Source of the DNA: an uncultured Tateyamaria sp.
GTDB taxonomy: Bacteria > Pseudomonadota > Alphaproteobacteria > Rhodobacterales > Rhodobacteraceae
Reading direction: 5' to 3'
DNA length: 64,000 bases
Assembly: GCA_947501275.1 (NCBI GenBank)
Contig: CANMVD010000001.1
Span: 558,001-622,000, forward strand
The notes under the pieces were generated by a model. It made no database searches, had not been told where the DNA came from, and was given only the letters and a program-made list of their open reading frames with translations. Every line of letters begins with the position of its first letter. The stretch's first letter is position 1. This document shows positions 16,881-26,347 of this stretch, piece by piece. Both the position numbers and the translations under genes were made by a program.

Positions 16881-17501
16881 ATGAGTTTCGAAGGCTGGAT
16901 CATATTTGCACTGTTCTGGGTGGTGTTTGTCACAACGCCCGGCCCCAATGCTGTGAACTGCATCACCAATGGAATGAATCTGGGCTTTCGCCGTGCGATG
17001 GTGGGCGTGCTGGCCATTTTAACGCAGGCAACCCTGTTCCTGTTGCTGTCGGCAGTGGGTGTGACTGCGTTGCTGGTTACATCGCCTACTGCCTTCGGTG
17101 TGGCCAAACTGGTGGGGGCAGCGTTTCTGATCTGGATGGGTGTGCGGGCATGGATGCGAGCAGGCACAGTTCCGCCGCCCACACAACAGACTGGTCGGTC
17201 CGTATATTTGCGCGCACTGGCCATTGCCGCGATCAACCCCAAGAGCATCGCGGGATACCTCGCTGCCTTTTCACAGTTCATCCAGCCAGACGTGCCGGTT
17301 TGGGATCAGATGTGGGTCATCATGCCCACTGCGCTCGCGCTCACCGCTCTTAGCTACATCGGGTTTACAGCCCTCGGCGCAGGCATTGGTCGTGCGGCTT
17401 TGGGCGCTGTGTTCAACACTTGGCTGCAGCGGACACTGGCCGCCTGTTTCATCATCTATGGGGTCCTTTTGGGCTCCGCCACCACGCCAGGGAGACCGTG
17501 A
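16881..17501 (+). CDS. LysE/RhtB-family exporter
   Basis: Membrane protein of 206 residues with about six helices. The LysE family signature TPGPNAVNCITNGMNLGFRR lies just after the first helix, and the second half starts with AINPKSIAGYLAAF. LysE/RhtB proteins export amino acids or related metabolites by proton exchange. It lies between the XRE-cupin regulator and a GFA gene with almost no gaps, and may expel an amino acid or methylated amine handled by the downstream flavoproteins. Substrate unknown. Confidence 0.82.
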   Translation: MSFEGWIIFALFWVVFVTTPGPNAVNCITNGMNLGFRRAMVGVLAILTQATLFLLLSAVGVTALLVTSPTAFGVAKLVGAAFLIWMGVRAWMRAGTVPPPTQQTGRSVYLRALAIAAINPKSIAGYLAAFSQFIQPDVPVWDQMWVIMPTALALTALSYIGFTALGAGIGRAALGAVFNTWLQRTLAACFIIYGVLLGSATTPGRP

Positions 17502-17502
17502 C

Positions 17503-17877
17503 ATGATCACTGGAAGCTGTCTTTGCGGTGCGGTCACGTACACGGCCAATGGGACGCCGGGTGCACCCGCCGCCTGCCACTGCACGCAATGCCGCAAACA
17601 GTCAGGTCACGTCTGGGCCTCGTCCTATGTCGAGGATGACGCGCTTGAAATAAAAGGCGCCGTGCGCTGGTTCCAGTCATCCGACAAGGCAAAGCGCGGG
17701 TTCTGCCCGACGTGCGGCGCGGCTCTGTTCTGGAAGCACGATGACGAGTCGTTCACGTGTTTTTCCACAGGCTCGATTGACGGGCCCACAGATCTGCAAC
17801 TGCGCGGCCATATCCATACCGCCACAAAGGGCGACTATTACACTATTTCGGCCAACGAGCCGCAACGGGAGACCTGA
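17503..17877 (+). CDS. GFA/CENP-V-family zinc protein
   Basis: A 124-residue protein of the glutathione-dependent-formaldehyde-activating (GFA) fold. Its zinc cysteines are visible: Cys6, Cys8 (CLCG), Cys25, Cys27, Cys30 (CHCTQC) and Cys68, Cys71 (FCPTCG). The founding GFA enzyme was proposed to speed condensation of formaldehyde with glutathione, although that activity is disputed. Demethylation by the two downstream flavoproteins could release formaldehyde, so a link is attractive but unproven. ATG at 17503 is one base beyond the LysE stop; the stop is two bases before the next start. Confidence 0.8.
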   Translation: MITGSCLCGAVTYTANGTPGAPAACHCTQCRKQSGHVWASSYVEDDALEIKGAVRWFQSSDKAKRGFCPTCGAALFWKHDDESFTCFSTGSIDGPTDLQLRGHIHTATKGDYYTISANEPQRET

Positions 17878-17879
17878 CT

Positions 17880-20327
17880 ATGAGCGACTTTCCAACAACG
17901 GCCCGCGTGGTCATCATCGGCGGCGGGGCCGTGGGCACCTCGACCCTGTACCATCTGGCCAAAGCGGGCTGGAAAGACTGCGTGCTGCTGGAAAAGAACG
18001 AGTTGACGGCCGGATCGACGTGGCACGCGGCAGGCAATTGCCCCAACTTCTCTGGCTCCTGGGCGATCATGAACATGCAGCGCTACGGTCTGGAAATGTA
18101 CCGAACGCTGGCAACTGATGTTGATTACCCGATGAACTACCACGTCACCGGATCGCTGCGCTTGGCGCATTCCAAGGAGCGGATGCAGGAATTTGAACGG
18201 GTCGCAGGCATGGGACGGTATCAGGGTCTCGAGATGCAGATCATGTCGCCCCAAGAGATGCAGGCCTATCATCCGTTCATGGAAACGCACGCACTTGCAG
18301 GTGGCATGTGGGATCCGCTGGACGGCGATATCGACCCGGCCCAGTTGACTCAGGCCATGGCGAAAGGGGCGCGTGATCATGGCGGCCGGATCGAGCGGTT
18401 CTGCCCTGCAACCGGGATTGATCGCGACGGTGACGAGTGGATCGTAAAGACCGACAAGGGCGACATCCGTTGCGAATTTGTCGTCAACTGCGCGGGGTAT
18501 TATGCGCAGCGCGTAGGAGAGATGTTCAAACCTTTCGGCGGGCGCACTGTGCCTATGGTGGTGATGTCGCACCAGTATTTCCTGACCGACGAAATCCCCG
18601 AGGTCGCCGCATGGACCAAGGAGCAGGGTCACAAGCTGCCCATCATCCGTGATGTCGACATCAGCTATTACCTACGCCAAGATAAGAACGGTCTGAACCT
18701 TGGCCCTTACGAGCGGAATTGTAAGGCGCATTGGATCACGCCCGATGATCCGATGCCCGAGGATTTCTCGTTCCAACTCTACCCCGATGATCTGGAACGC
18801 CTTGAATTCTATATCGAAGACGCGATGGAGCGTGTACCTGCCCTTGGCACCGCCGGCGTCGGGCGCAATATCAACGGCCCCATCCCCTATGCACCGGATG
18901 GTTTGCCGCTGATCGGACCGATGCCGGGTGTGAAGAACGCCTTTGAGGGCCATTGTTTCACTTTCGGGATCGCCCAGGGCGGCGGTGCGGGCAAGGTGTT
19001 GTCCGAGTGGATCATGCACGGCGAGACCGAATGGGACATGTGGGCGACCGACCCGCGTCGTTACACCGGCTACGCCGATCACGACTATTCGCTGGCCAAG
19101 GCGCTTGAGACCTACGGCCACGAATACGCCATGCATTTCCCGCATCATGAATGGCCCGCAGGCCGCGACAAGAAACTGTCGCCGGTCGATGACCGCATCC
19201 GCGCGGCGGGTGGTCAGATGGGCGCCTATAACGGCTGGGAGCGTGCCAACTGGTTTGCCAAGGACGGCGATGACACCTCTGAGGAGGCGACCCACACATG
19301 GGATCGCAAAGGCCCGTGGGAACCGCGTGTGCAGGCCGAGGTTGAGGCCGTGCGCGATGGTGTCGGTGTGCTGGACCTGCCCGGCTTTTCCCGATTTGAA
19401 CTGTCTGGTGAGGGTGCCGCCGAATGGCTGCGGGGTCGCATCGCGGGCGCTTTGCCCAAGGCCGGTCGCATGACGCTGGGATATTTCCCCGACAGCCGGG
19501 GGCGGATCCTGACCGAGATGTCGCTGATCCGCCACGCCGAGGATCACTTTACCCTCATTACCGCCGCACTTGCGCAATGGCATGACTATGACGTGCTGAA
19601 CAACGCGCTGGCGGATGGGCTGAGCCTGACGGATCACACCGAAGACTTCTCGACCCTGATTGTGAGCGGGCCCAAGGCGCGTGAACTGTTTGAGGGGCTG
19701 GGCACTCAGGCAGATCTGAGCCTTGGCTGGCTGACCCATCAAGACGCTGTTGTGGCAGGCAAAGCGTGCCGCTTGCTACGCGTGTCTTTTGCGGGCGAGT
19801 TGGGCTGGGAAGTCCATGCGCCCATCGCGGATATCCCTGCGATCTACGACGCGATCATTGGGGCCGGGGCGATACCGTTTGGAATGTATGCGCTGAACTC
19901 CATGCGTCTGGAAAAGGGCTATCGCGCATGGAAAGGCGATCTGAGCACGGATTACACCTTGTTCGAGGGCGGTTTGGAGCGGTTCATCAAGCTCGATAAA
20001 CCGCAGGATTTCCCCGGGAAGGCCGCGTTGCAGAACGAAAAACAACAAGGCTCCAAGAAACGTTTTGTGACGTTGATCGTTGAGGCGGGTGAGCAAGACG
20101 CGCCGTACATGTCAACGATCTGGAGCGGTGACGCGGTTGTGGGCGAAACCACATCGGGAGCATGGGGCTATCGCGTGGGCGCGTCAATTGCACTTGGCGT
20201 GGTGCGCACGGATCTGTCCGAACCCGGTTCGGAGTTGGAAGTGGAGATGTACGGAAAACGCTACAAGGCGATCGTGCAGCCCGACCAACCGCTCTGGGAT
20301 CCGACCAACGAACGGTTGCGGGCCTAG
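17880..20327 (+). CDS. Dimethylglycine/sarcosine-dehydrogenase-like flavoprotein with GcvT domain (first copy)
   Basis: An 815-residue FAD enzyme. The Rossmann motif GGGAVG is at 14-19 and GSTWHAAG at 45-52; His49 is placed where FAD is covalently bound in dimethylglycine dehydrogenases. The DAO-type oxidoreductase part covers about 1-400. A GcvT-like tetrahydrofolate-binding half follows (VRDGVGVLDLPGFSRFEL, GELGWEVHAP, LEKGYRAWKGDLS). Such enzymes oxidise N-methyl groups and pass the carbon to THF. It differs from the second copy beyond the active-site histidine (GNCPNFSGSW here, GLIAQLRATA there), so the substrates may differ. It starts two bases after the GFA gene. Confidence 0.82.
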   Translation: MSDFPTTARVVIIGGGAVGTSTLYHLAKAGWKDCVLLEKNELTAGSTWHAAGNCPNFSGSWAIMNMQRYGLEMYRTLATDVDYPMNYHVTGSLRLAHSKERMQEFERVAGMGRYQGLEMQIMSPQEMQAYHPFMETHALAGGMWDPLDGDIDPAQLTQAMAKGARDHGGRIERFCPATGIDRDGDEWIVKTDKGDIRCEFVVNCAGYYAQRVGEMFKPFGGRTVPMVVMSHQYFLTDEIPEVAAWTKEQGHKLPIIRDVDISYYLRQDKNGLNLGPYERNCKAHWITPDDPMPEDFSFQLYPDDLERLEFYIEDAMERVPALGTAGVGRNINGPIPYAPDGLPLIGPMPGVKNAFEGHCFTFGIAQGGGAGKVLSEWIMHGETEWDMWATDPRRYTGYADHDYSLAKALETYGHEYAMHFPHHEWPAGRDKKLSPVDDRIRAAGGQMGAYNGWERANWFAKDGDDTSEEATHTWDRKGPWEPRVQAEVEAVRDGVGVLDLPGFSRFELSGEGAAEWLRGRIAGALPKAGRMTLGYFPDSRGRILTEMSLIRHAEDHFTLITAALAQWHDYDVLNNALADGLSLTDHTEDFSTLIVSGPKARELFEGLGTQADLSLGWLTHQDAVVAGKACRLLRVSFAGELGWEVHAPIADIPAIYDAIIGAGAIPFGMYALNSMRLEKGYRAWKGDLSTDYTLFEGGLERFIKLDKPQDFPGKAALQNEKQQGSKKRFVTLIVEAGEQDAPYMSTIWSGDAVVGETTSGAWGYRVGASIALGVVRTDLSEPGSELEVEMYGKRYKAIVQPDQPLWDPTNERLRA

Positions 20328-20393
20328 GCGTTTTCCGACACGGGAAGTGGGCCGGGCGCTGCGGTGGTGCCCGACCACACGAAAGGACAAGTT

Positions 20394-21290
20394 TTGGCTG
20401 ATATCACGCTTTTGGATGGGGGCATGGGACAAGAGCTGGTGCATCGCGCTGGCGATAAGCCCACGCCGCTTTGGTCCACTCAGATCATGCTGGACCACCC
20501 GGGTCTGGTCACCGAAGTGCATGCGGACTTCTTTGCCGCCGGGGCCACGATTGCGACCACCAACAGCTATGCGATCCACCATGATCGCCTCACAGATACG
20601 CCTGTGGAAGGCGCGTTTTCTGCACTGCACCAAAGCGCGCTGCTTGAAGCCCGCGCGGCCCGGCGCGCCCACGGATCTGGGCGCGTGGCCGGGGCCATTG
20701 GGCCCTTGGGCGCAAGCTATCGCCCTGATCTGCACCCAGCATCAGATGTTGCGGTGCCTTTGTTTTCTGAGGTTGCCAACTTGCTGGAACCCTCCTGCGA
20801 CTTGCTGATTGGAGAGACCATCGCGTCACTCGATCATGGACGCGACATACTGGCCGCCTGCACGCCAACAGGCAAACCTGTCTGGCTGGCCTTCACGGTT
20901 GATGACACGGACGGATCCAAGCTGCGTTCAGGCGAGGCAGTGGCCGACGCTTTGGCTGTTGCCGAACAGGGCGGCGCAAGCGCGATCCTGATCAACTGCT
21001 CAACGCCTGAGGCTATCAAGCCAGCCCTCGCCGCATTGGCTGGCACAACCTTGCCTTATGGCGCCTACGCCAACGGGTTCGAAAACATCTCGGACGGGTT
21101 CCTTGGAGACAAACCGACCGTCGATTCCCTGTCGTTGCGCCGCGACTTTACCCCCGACCTTTATGCCGATCACGTCATGGCGTGGATCGCCTCGGGGGCC
21201 ACAATTGTGGGAGGGTGCTGCGAAGTTGGCCCTGCCCATATCGCTGAAATCGCCCGCCGCCTCTGCGCTGCGGGGCATACAATCGTTTAA
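20394..21290 (+). CDS. Homocysteine S-methyltransferase family protein
   Basis: A 298-residue zinc methyltransferase of the Hcy-binding family. The start region DITLLDGGMGQEL is typical. The three zinc cysteines are Cys202 (INCSTPE) and Cys275-Cys276 (GGCCEVGP). It would move a methyl group from a donor such as betaine, S-methylmethionine or dimethylsulfoniopropionate to homocysteine, making methionine. The best start is TTG at 20394, with GAAAGGA seven bases upstream; a GTG at 20364 would add ten unsupported residues. It sits exactly between the two dimethylglycine-dehydrogenase-like genes, so betaine or dimethylglycine metabolism is the likely context. Confidence 0.82.
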   Translation: MADITLLDGGMGQELVHRAGDKPTPLWSTQIMLDHPGLVTEVHADFFAAGATIATTNSYAIHHDRLTDTPVEGAFSALHQSALLEARAARRAHGSGRVAGAIGPLGASYRPDLHPASDVAVPLFSEVANLLEPSCDLLIGETIASLDHGRDILAACTPTGKPVWLAFTVDDTDGSKLRSGEAVADALAVAEQGGASAILINCSTPEAIKPALAALAGTTLPYGAYANGFENISDGFLGDKPTVDSLSLRRDFTPDLYADHVMAWIASGATIVGGCCEVGPAHIAEIARRLCAAGHTIV

Positions 21291-21303
21291 GGATCCAACG
21301 CCT

Positions 21304-23751
21304 ATGCCTGATCTTCCCTCCTCAGCCCGCGTCGTCATTATCGGCGGTGGTGTCATTGGCTGTTCGGTCGCCTATCACCTGACCAAACTGGGCTGGAAAG
21401 ACGTCGTTTTGCTAGAGCGCAAACAGCTGACCAGCGGGACAACATGGCATGCGGCGGGTTTGATTGCACAGCTGCGCGCGACGGCGAACATGACGAAACT
21501 GGCGCGCTATTCGCAGGAACTCTACGGTGGTCTTGAGGCCGAAACCGGGGTTGCGACGGGGTTCAAACGGGTTGGCTCGATCACTGCGGCCCTGACCGAT
21601 GAGCGGCTGGAAGAGCTGCGGCGTCAGGCCGGGATGGCGCGGGCCTTTGGCGTTGAGGTCGAGGAAATCTCGCCTTCTGAGGTCAAGGAACGCTACGCCC
21701 ACCTCAACATCGAGGACGTGACCGGCGGGGTTTATCTGCCGCTGGATGGCCAAGGCGATCCGGCCAATATCGCGCTGGCCTTGGCCAAGGGTGCGCGCCA
21801 ACGCGGGGCCAAGGTGCAGGAGCGCGTTGCCGTCACCGAGATCCTGCGTGAGGGGCGCAAAGTCACCGGCGTGAACTGGCGCGGTGAAGATGGCAGCGAC
21901 GGGCACATTGCCTGCGATATGATCGTGAACTGCGCGGGCATGTGGGGCCACGAGGTTGGTCGCATGGCCGGTGTGAACGTGCCGTTGCAGGCCTGCGAAC
22001 ACTTTTACATCGTGACCGAAGCGATCAAGGATCTTCAGCAACTTCCTGTGCTCAGGGTCCCGGACGAGTGTGCATATTACAAGGAAGACGCGGGTAAAAT
22101 GCTGCTGGGAGCATTTGAACCCAACGCCAAACCGTGGGCCCTGAACGGTATTCCGCACGACTTCGAGTTTGATCAATTGCCCGAGGATTTCGATCACTTT
22201 GAACCGATCCTTGAGGCCGCTGTGAACCGGATGCCGATGCTGGCCGAAGCGGGGATTCACACATTTTTCAACGGGCCAGAATCGTTCACACCCGACGACG
22301 CCTATCACCTTGGGCTTGCACCCGAGATGGACAATGTATGGGTTGCATGCGGCTTCAACTCCATCGGGATTCAGTCGGCGGGTGGCGCGGGCATGGCGCT
22401 GGCGCAATGGATGGAAGACGGCGACAAGCCATTTGACTTGGGCGATGTCGATATCTCGCGCATGCAGCCGTTCATGGGCAACAAGACCTACCTAGCAGAC
22501 CGTTCGACCGAGACGCTGGGCCTGCTGTACGCCGACCACTTCCCCTATCGCCAAAAGGCAACCGCGCGGGGTGTGCGCCGCACGCCGTTCCACAACCATC
22601 TGCTGCAACATGGTGCGGTGATGGGCGAATTGGCGGGCTGGGAGCGTGCAAACTGGTTTGCCCGCGAAGGTCAGAACGCGGCATACGAATATACTTGGAA
22701 ACGTCAAAACTTCTTTGACAACGTGGCCGCTGAGCACCGTGCGGTGCGCGAGAATGTCGGCATGTACGACATGTCGTCCTTCGGTAAAATCCGTGTCGAG
22801 GGGCCCGATGCAACGGCCTTTATGAACCACGTGGGAGGCGGTCAGTACGACGTGCCGGTAGGCAAAATTGTCTACACACAGTTCCTGAACACGCGCGGCG
22901 GGATCGAGGCGGACGTGACCGTGACCCGCCTCTCCGAAACCTGCTATCTGGTTGTTACCCCCGCCGCGACGCGTCTGGCGGATCAGACGTGGATGCAGCG
23001 CCACGTGGGCGATCTGCGCGTTGTGCTGACCGATGTAACCGCAGGCGAAGGTGTGCTGGCCGTCATGGGCCCCAATGCGCGCAAGTTGCTGCAAGCGGTC
23101 AGCCCGGCAGATTTGTCCAACGAAACCAACCCCTTTGGCACGGCCCAAGAGATCGAGATCGGCATGGGTCTGGCCCGAATTCACCGCGTCACTTACGTGG
23201 GCGAGTTAGGCTGGGAGGTCTATGTCAGCGCCGATATGGCGGGCCACGTGTTCGAAACCCTGCACGAGGCGGGCCAGGATCTGGGCGTGACCCTGTGCGG
23301 GATGCACATGATGGACACGTGCCGGATCGAAAAGGGGTTTCGCCACTTTGGCCACGACATCACCTGCGAGGATCACGTGCTGGAGGCGGGGCTGGGCTTT
23401 GCCGTGAAAACCGACAAGCCGGACTTTATTGGCCGCGACGCAGTGCTGCGCAAAAAGGAAACGGGGCTGGAGAACCGCATGTTGCAGTTCAAGCTGACCG
23501 ATCCCGAGCCGCTGCTTTACCACAACGAGCCCATTGTGCGGGATGGTGAGATCGTGGGTTATCTGAGTTCGGGTGCCTATGGGCACCATTTGGGCGGGGC
23601 GATAGGCCTTGGCTATGTGCCTTGCAAGGGCGAGGCCGCGGCGGATGTGTTGGCCTCGACCTACGAGATAGACGTAGCGGGCACGCGGGTGCGGGCCGAA
23701 GCATCGTTGCGGCCCATGTATGATCCCAAATCCGAGCGTGTGAAGGCGTGA
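21304..23751 (+). CDS. Dimethylglycine-dehydrogenase-like flavoprotein with GcvT domain (second copy)
   Basis: Also 815 residues with the same layout as the copy at 17880: GGGVIG at 14-19, GTTWHAAG with His49, FAD oxidoreductase half, then the folate-binding GcvT half (VRENVGMYDMSSFGKIRV, YVGELGWEVYVS, IEKGFRHFGHDI). This copy is closer to the classical dimethylglycine dehydrogenase pattern. It should convert dimethylglycine to sarcosine, or sarcosine to glycine, delivering a one-carbon unit to tetrahydrofolate. The reading frame is open upstream to 21058 inside the methyltransferase gene, but ATG 21304 gives the family N-terminus. Identical lengths suggest an old duplication with later divergence. 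Confidence 0.85.
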   Translation: MPDLPSSARVVIIGGGVIGCSVAYHLTKLGWKDVVLLERKQLTSGTTWHAAGLIAQLRATANMTKLARYSQELYGGLEAETGVATGFKRVGSITAALTDERLEELRRQAGMARAFGVEVEEISPSEVKERYAHLNIEDVTGGVYLPLDGQGDPANIALALAKGARQRGAKVQERVAVTEILREGRKVTGVNWRGEDGSDGHIACDMIVNCAGMWGHEVGRMAGVNVPLQACEHFYIVTEAIKDLQQLPVLRVPDECAYYKEDAGKMLLGAFEPNAKPWALNGIPHDFEFDQLPEDFDHFEPILEAAVNRMPMLAEAGIHTFFNGPESFTPDDAYHLGLAPEMDNVWVACGFNSIGIQSAGGAGMALAQWMEDGDKPFDLGDVDISRMQPFMGNKTYLADRSTETLGLLYADHFPYRQKATARGVRRTPFHNHLLQHGAVMGELAGWERANWFAREGQNAAYEYTWKRQNFFDNVAAEHRAVRENVGMYDMSSFGKIRVEGPDATAFMNHVGGGQYDVPVGKIVYTQFLNTRGGIEADVTVTRLSETCYLVVTPAATRLADQTWMQRHVGDLRVVLTDVTAGEGVLAVMGPNARKLLQAVSPADLSNETNPFGTAQEIEIGMGLARIHRVTYVGELGWEVYVSADMAGHVFETLHEAGQDLGVTLCGMHMMDTCRIEKGFRHFGHDITCEDHVLEAGLGFAVKTDKPDFIGRDAVLRKKETGLENRMLQFKLTDPEPLLYHNEPIVRDGEIVGYLSSGAYGHHLGGAIGLGYVPCKGEAAADVLASTYEIDVAGTRVRAEASLRPMYDPKSERVKA

Positions 23752-23799
23752 CGTCGCCAGGATGGGCTGCTAGGGGTGGGCCGAAAGGAACCCACCCTC

Positions 23800-24690
23800 A
23801 TGTCTCAGCAATCCGGTGATACGCCTGCGGGTCTTGGTTTTGCGCTAGGGGCTTATATTCTTTGGGGTTTTCTGCCGCTTTACATGAAATTGCTGAGCCA
23901 TATCGGCCCGGCGGAAGTGGTCGCGCATCGTATTATCTGGTCGGTGCCGATTGCGGCACTGGTGTTGATTCTGTTGCGGCGCACGGGCGATTTGCTGGTG
24001 GCTTTGCGCACGCCGAGGATGCTGGCGATGGGCTGCGTCAGTGCAGCGCTGATCACGGTGAATTGGGGTATTTACGTCTGGGCCATTACGGAAGGTCGAG
24101 CGCTGGACGCGGCCCTTGGATACTACATTAATCCGCTGTTTTCCGTCGCTTTGGGCGCGATTTTCCTGCGGGAACGGCTGACACGGTCGCAGGTGATTGC
24201 TATCGCCCTGGCCGGGTGCGGGGTCGCTGTGCTGACTATCGCGGCGGGCGCCGTGCCGTGGGCCGCGATTGGGTTGACGGTGACGTGGGGGTTTTACGCG
24301 CTCGCAAAAAAGCAGTTGCCGATTGGGCCAAACCAAGGGTTTTTGCTGGAAGTGTTGATCCTGTTGATCCCAGCTCTGGCCTATGTGATCTGGCTGATGG
24401 TCAGCGGCGGCGGGCAATTTCTGATCGGGGATATGGGCACGAATTGGCTGTTGTTGGGCTGTGGCGCGGTCACGGCCATCCCTTTGTTATTATACGCGAA
24501 TGGGGCGAAGGGGCTGCGTTTAACCACGATAGCGGTCTTGCAATATGTGGCCCCTACGATGATCTTTCTCGTGGCGGTATTTGTGTTCAACGAACCCTTT
24601 GGGCAAGCACGCATGATTGCGTTCCCGATGATCTGGGCGGCGCTGGTGATCTATTCGGTGTCAATGATCCGGCAGATGCGCGCGGCTTAG
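23800..24690 (+). CDS. rarD: RarD-type EamA/DMT transporter
   Basis: Inner-membrane protein of 296 residues with ten predicted helices, built as two EamA repeats. RarD hallmarks are LGAYILWGFLPLYMKLL at the N-terminus, NWGIYVWAI and LGYYINPL. Exports or imports an unidentified small metabolite. ATG at 23800 has GAAAGGAA about ten bases upstream; an earlier start at 23776 would put eight extra residues across that site. The stop overlaps that of the convergent esterase gene. Confidence 0.85.
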   Translation: MSQQSGDTPAGLGFALGAYILWGFLPLYMKLLSHIGPAEVVAHRIIWSVPIAALVLILLRRTGDLLVALRTPRMLAMGCVSAALITVNWGIYVWAITEGRALDAALGYYINPLFSVALGAIFLRERLTRSQVIAIALAGCGVAVLTIAAGAVPWAAIGLTVTWGFYALAKKQLPIGPNQGFLLEVLILLIPALAYVIWLMVSGGGQFLIGDMGTNWLLLGCGAVTAIPLLLYANGAKGLRLTTIAVLQYVAPTMIFLVAVFVFNEPFGQARMIAFPMIWAALVIYSVSMIRQMRAA

Positions 24691-25496
24691 GACCCTTGGA
24701 ACCAGTCCTTGGCGAGGGCTGTCCAGCCCCGTGGCATGCCGTGCCCGCCGTCGTGTTCGCAGAACCGTATCGCGCCTTCTGAACAGCTTGCGTTCCAGTC
24801 GCGGCAACGGAAACGCTCTCCAATGTTGATCGTGTCAGGGTGCGTACGGCACTGGTTGGCCTTGCGCGCGAGGGCGAGACTGTCCCACAGGCTGCCTTGG
24901 TGCCAGTCACGGATGGCGCGGCCTTCGAACGGAACCTGATTATCGGCGAACCCGTGGATTTGCAAAAAGCGGACCGGGGCGTTGGGACAGTCTGTCGTGT
25001 CATTGGGTTCGCGCAATGCACCGGAGATCGAAACGTATCCAGCGAAGTGTTCCGCCTCTTTGCAGGCCATAAGCCAAGCCATTGAGCCACCTGCAGAAAA
25101 ACCAGCAACAAAGATACGGGTTGGGTCGATGTTTGCCTTGGACTTGGCGTCTTCGATCACATCGAGAACAAAGGCCACGTCGTCACGCCCACCGCCATTA
25201 CGCCCTGCCCAGCGACGTGTTTGGCGACCGTCGATAGGTGTGCCGTTGGGCGCGATAACCACATACCCTGCATCGGCAAAGTCTGACTTGATACCGCCCC
25301 GGAAAATCATCTGCCCGGTGGCGTTGTGGCCGTGAAAGAACACTAGCGCGGGCTTGGGGTCAGCATCGATTTCAGTACCAGCCATATGGTAGCTGCCGCC
25401 TTCGATTTCGCAGGGAGTGTCGGGGCCGCATTTGGCGACAGCAATTGTCGGCAGAGCGAGCAGGAACGCGATCAAATATCTCATAAGACGCACCAT
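24687..25496 (-). CDS. Secreted PHB-depolymerase/LpqC-type esterase
   Basis: An alpha/beta hydrolase of about 269 residues. The N-terminus (MRYLIAFLLALPTIAVAKC) is a signal peptide, so the enzyme acts outside the cytoplasm. The catalytic serine is in GFSAGGSM, the aspartate probably in HGFADNQVPFEG, and the histidine in HDGGHGMPRGW. Several cysteine pairs suggest disulfides. The family hydrolyses polyhydroxyalkanoate or feruloyl esters; the exact substrate is unknown. Two starts are possible, 25496 and 25484; the frame also extends to 25574 without a convincing start. It converges on rarD with overlapping stops. Confidence 0.75.
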   Translation of the reverse strand: MVRLMRYLIAFLLALPTIAVAKCGPDTPCEIEGGSYHMAGTEIDADPKPALVFFHGHNATGQMIFRGGIKSDFADAGYVVIAPNGTPIDGRQTRRWAGRNGGGRDDVAFVLDVIEDAKSKANIDPTRIFVAGFSAGGSMAWLMACKEAEHFAGYVSISGALREPNDTTDCPNAPVRFLQIHGFADNQVPFEGRAIRDWHQGSLWDSLALARKANQCRTHPDTINIGERFRCRDWNASCSEGAIRFCEHDGGHGMPRGWTALAKDWFQGS

Positions 25497-25591
25497 GCAC
25501 GGGATTTTTTGCGGGGAAAGGGGCGTGTGCCTCCCTCGCTGAAACGTGAAGGCTCTTGCCTTGGCCGCGCACATTTGTCAGGCGGTGGCCC

Positions 25592-26239
25592 ATGAGTGAC
25601 GAATATGCCCCACCCGACGTACCGCTGCATGTTATGCATGATGATGCCGAGATGTTGGTGGTCGAAAAACCGTCTGGCTTGCTGAGTGTTCCGGGCAAAG
25701 GCGAGCATTTGGCCGATTGCCTTGTAAGCCGGGTGCAAGCGGTGTGGCCGCAGGCGTTGCTGGTACATCGGCTGGACCGGGATACGAGCGGGGTCATGGT
25801 CTTTGGTCTGACGGCCCATGCACAGCGGTTCCTGTCCAAGCAGTTCGAATTGAGAGCTGCCAAAAAGACATATGTAGCAAGGGTTTGGGGAAGGTTGACG
25901 CCCAAGACAGGGCGCGTTGATTTGCCGTTGATCGTGGATTGGCCCAACCGGCCCAAACAGCATGTGGACCACGAAAATGGAAAACCTGCTGTAACTGATT
26001 GGCGGGTTTTGCGTGACAGCGAAGCCGAGAGCCGGGTGCGCCTGATGCCCAAAACCGGGCGCAGTCATCAGCTGCGGGTTCATATGCTGGAACTGGGGCA
26101 CCCGATCCTTGGCGATCCGTTTTATGCCACGGGCCCGGCGCGGTCGTTTGAGCGGCTGATGTTGCATTCAGAAGAGCTGCGCATCAAACACCCCGACAGC
26201 ACCAAGATGCTGCGGTTTCGCAGCCCGGCGCCGTTCTGA
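25592..26239 (+). CDS. RluA-family pseudouridine synthase
   Basis: A 215-residue RNA-modifying enzyme lacking an N-terminal S4 domain. The catalytic motif is HRLDRDTSGVMVF, with Asp in RLDRDTSG. KTGRSHQLRVHM and HPILGDPFY are further RluA signatures. By size and lack of S4 it resembles RluA (which modifies 23S rRNA U746 and tRNA-Phe U32), but target assignment is uncertain. ATG 25592 is preferred over the upstream in-frame start at 25556. Confidence 0.85.
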   Translation: MSDEYAPPDVPLHVMHDDAEMLVVEKPSGLLSVPGKGEHLADCLVSRVQAVWPQALLVHRLDRDTSGVMVFGLTAHAQRFLSKQFELRAAKKTYVARVWGRLTPKTGRVDLPLIVDWPNRPKQHVDHENGKPAVTDWRVLRDSEAESRVRLMPKTGRSHQLRVHMLELGHPILGDPFYATGPARSFERLMLHSEELRIKHPDSTKMLRFRSPAPF

Positions 26240-26347
26240 GACAGAACACACGGTGCAAATCGCCATGAGTAACGCCGCGAACTCTCACCTATCTCAATAT
26301 CGGGTTAGTTCTTTACCGATACGCCCTGTCCGGCCTAAACTTCTACC

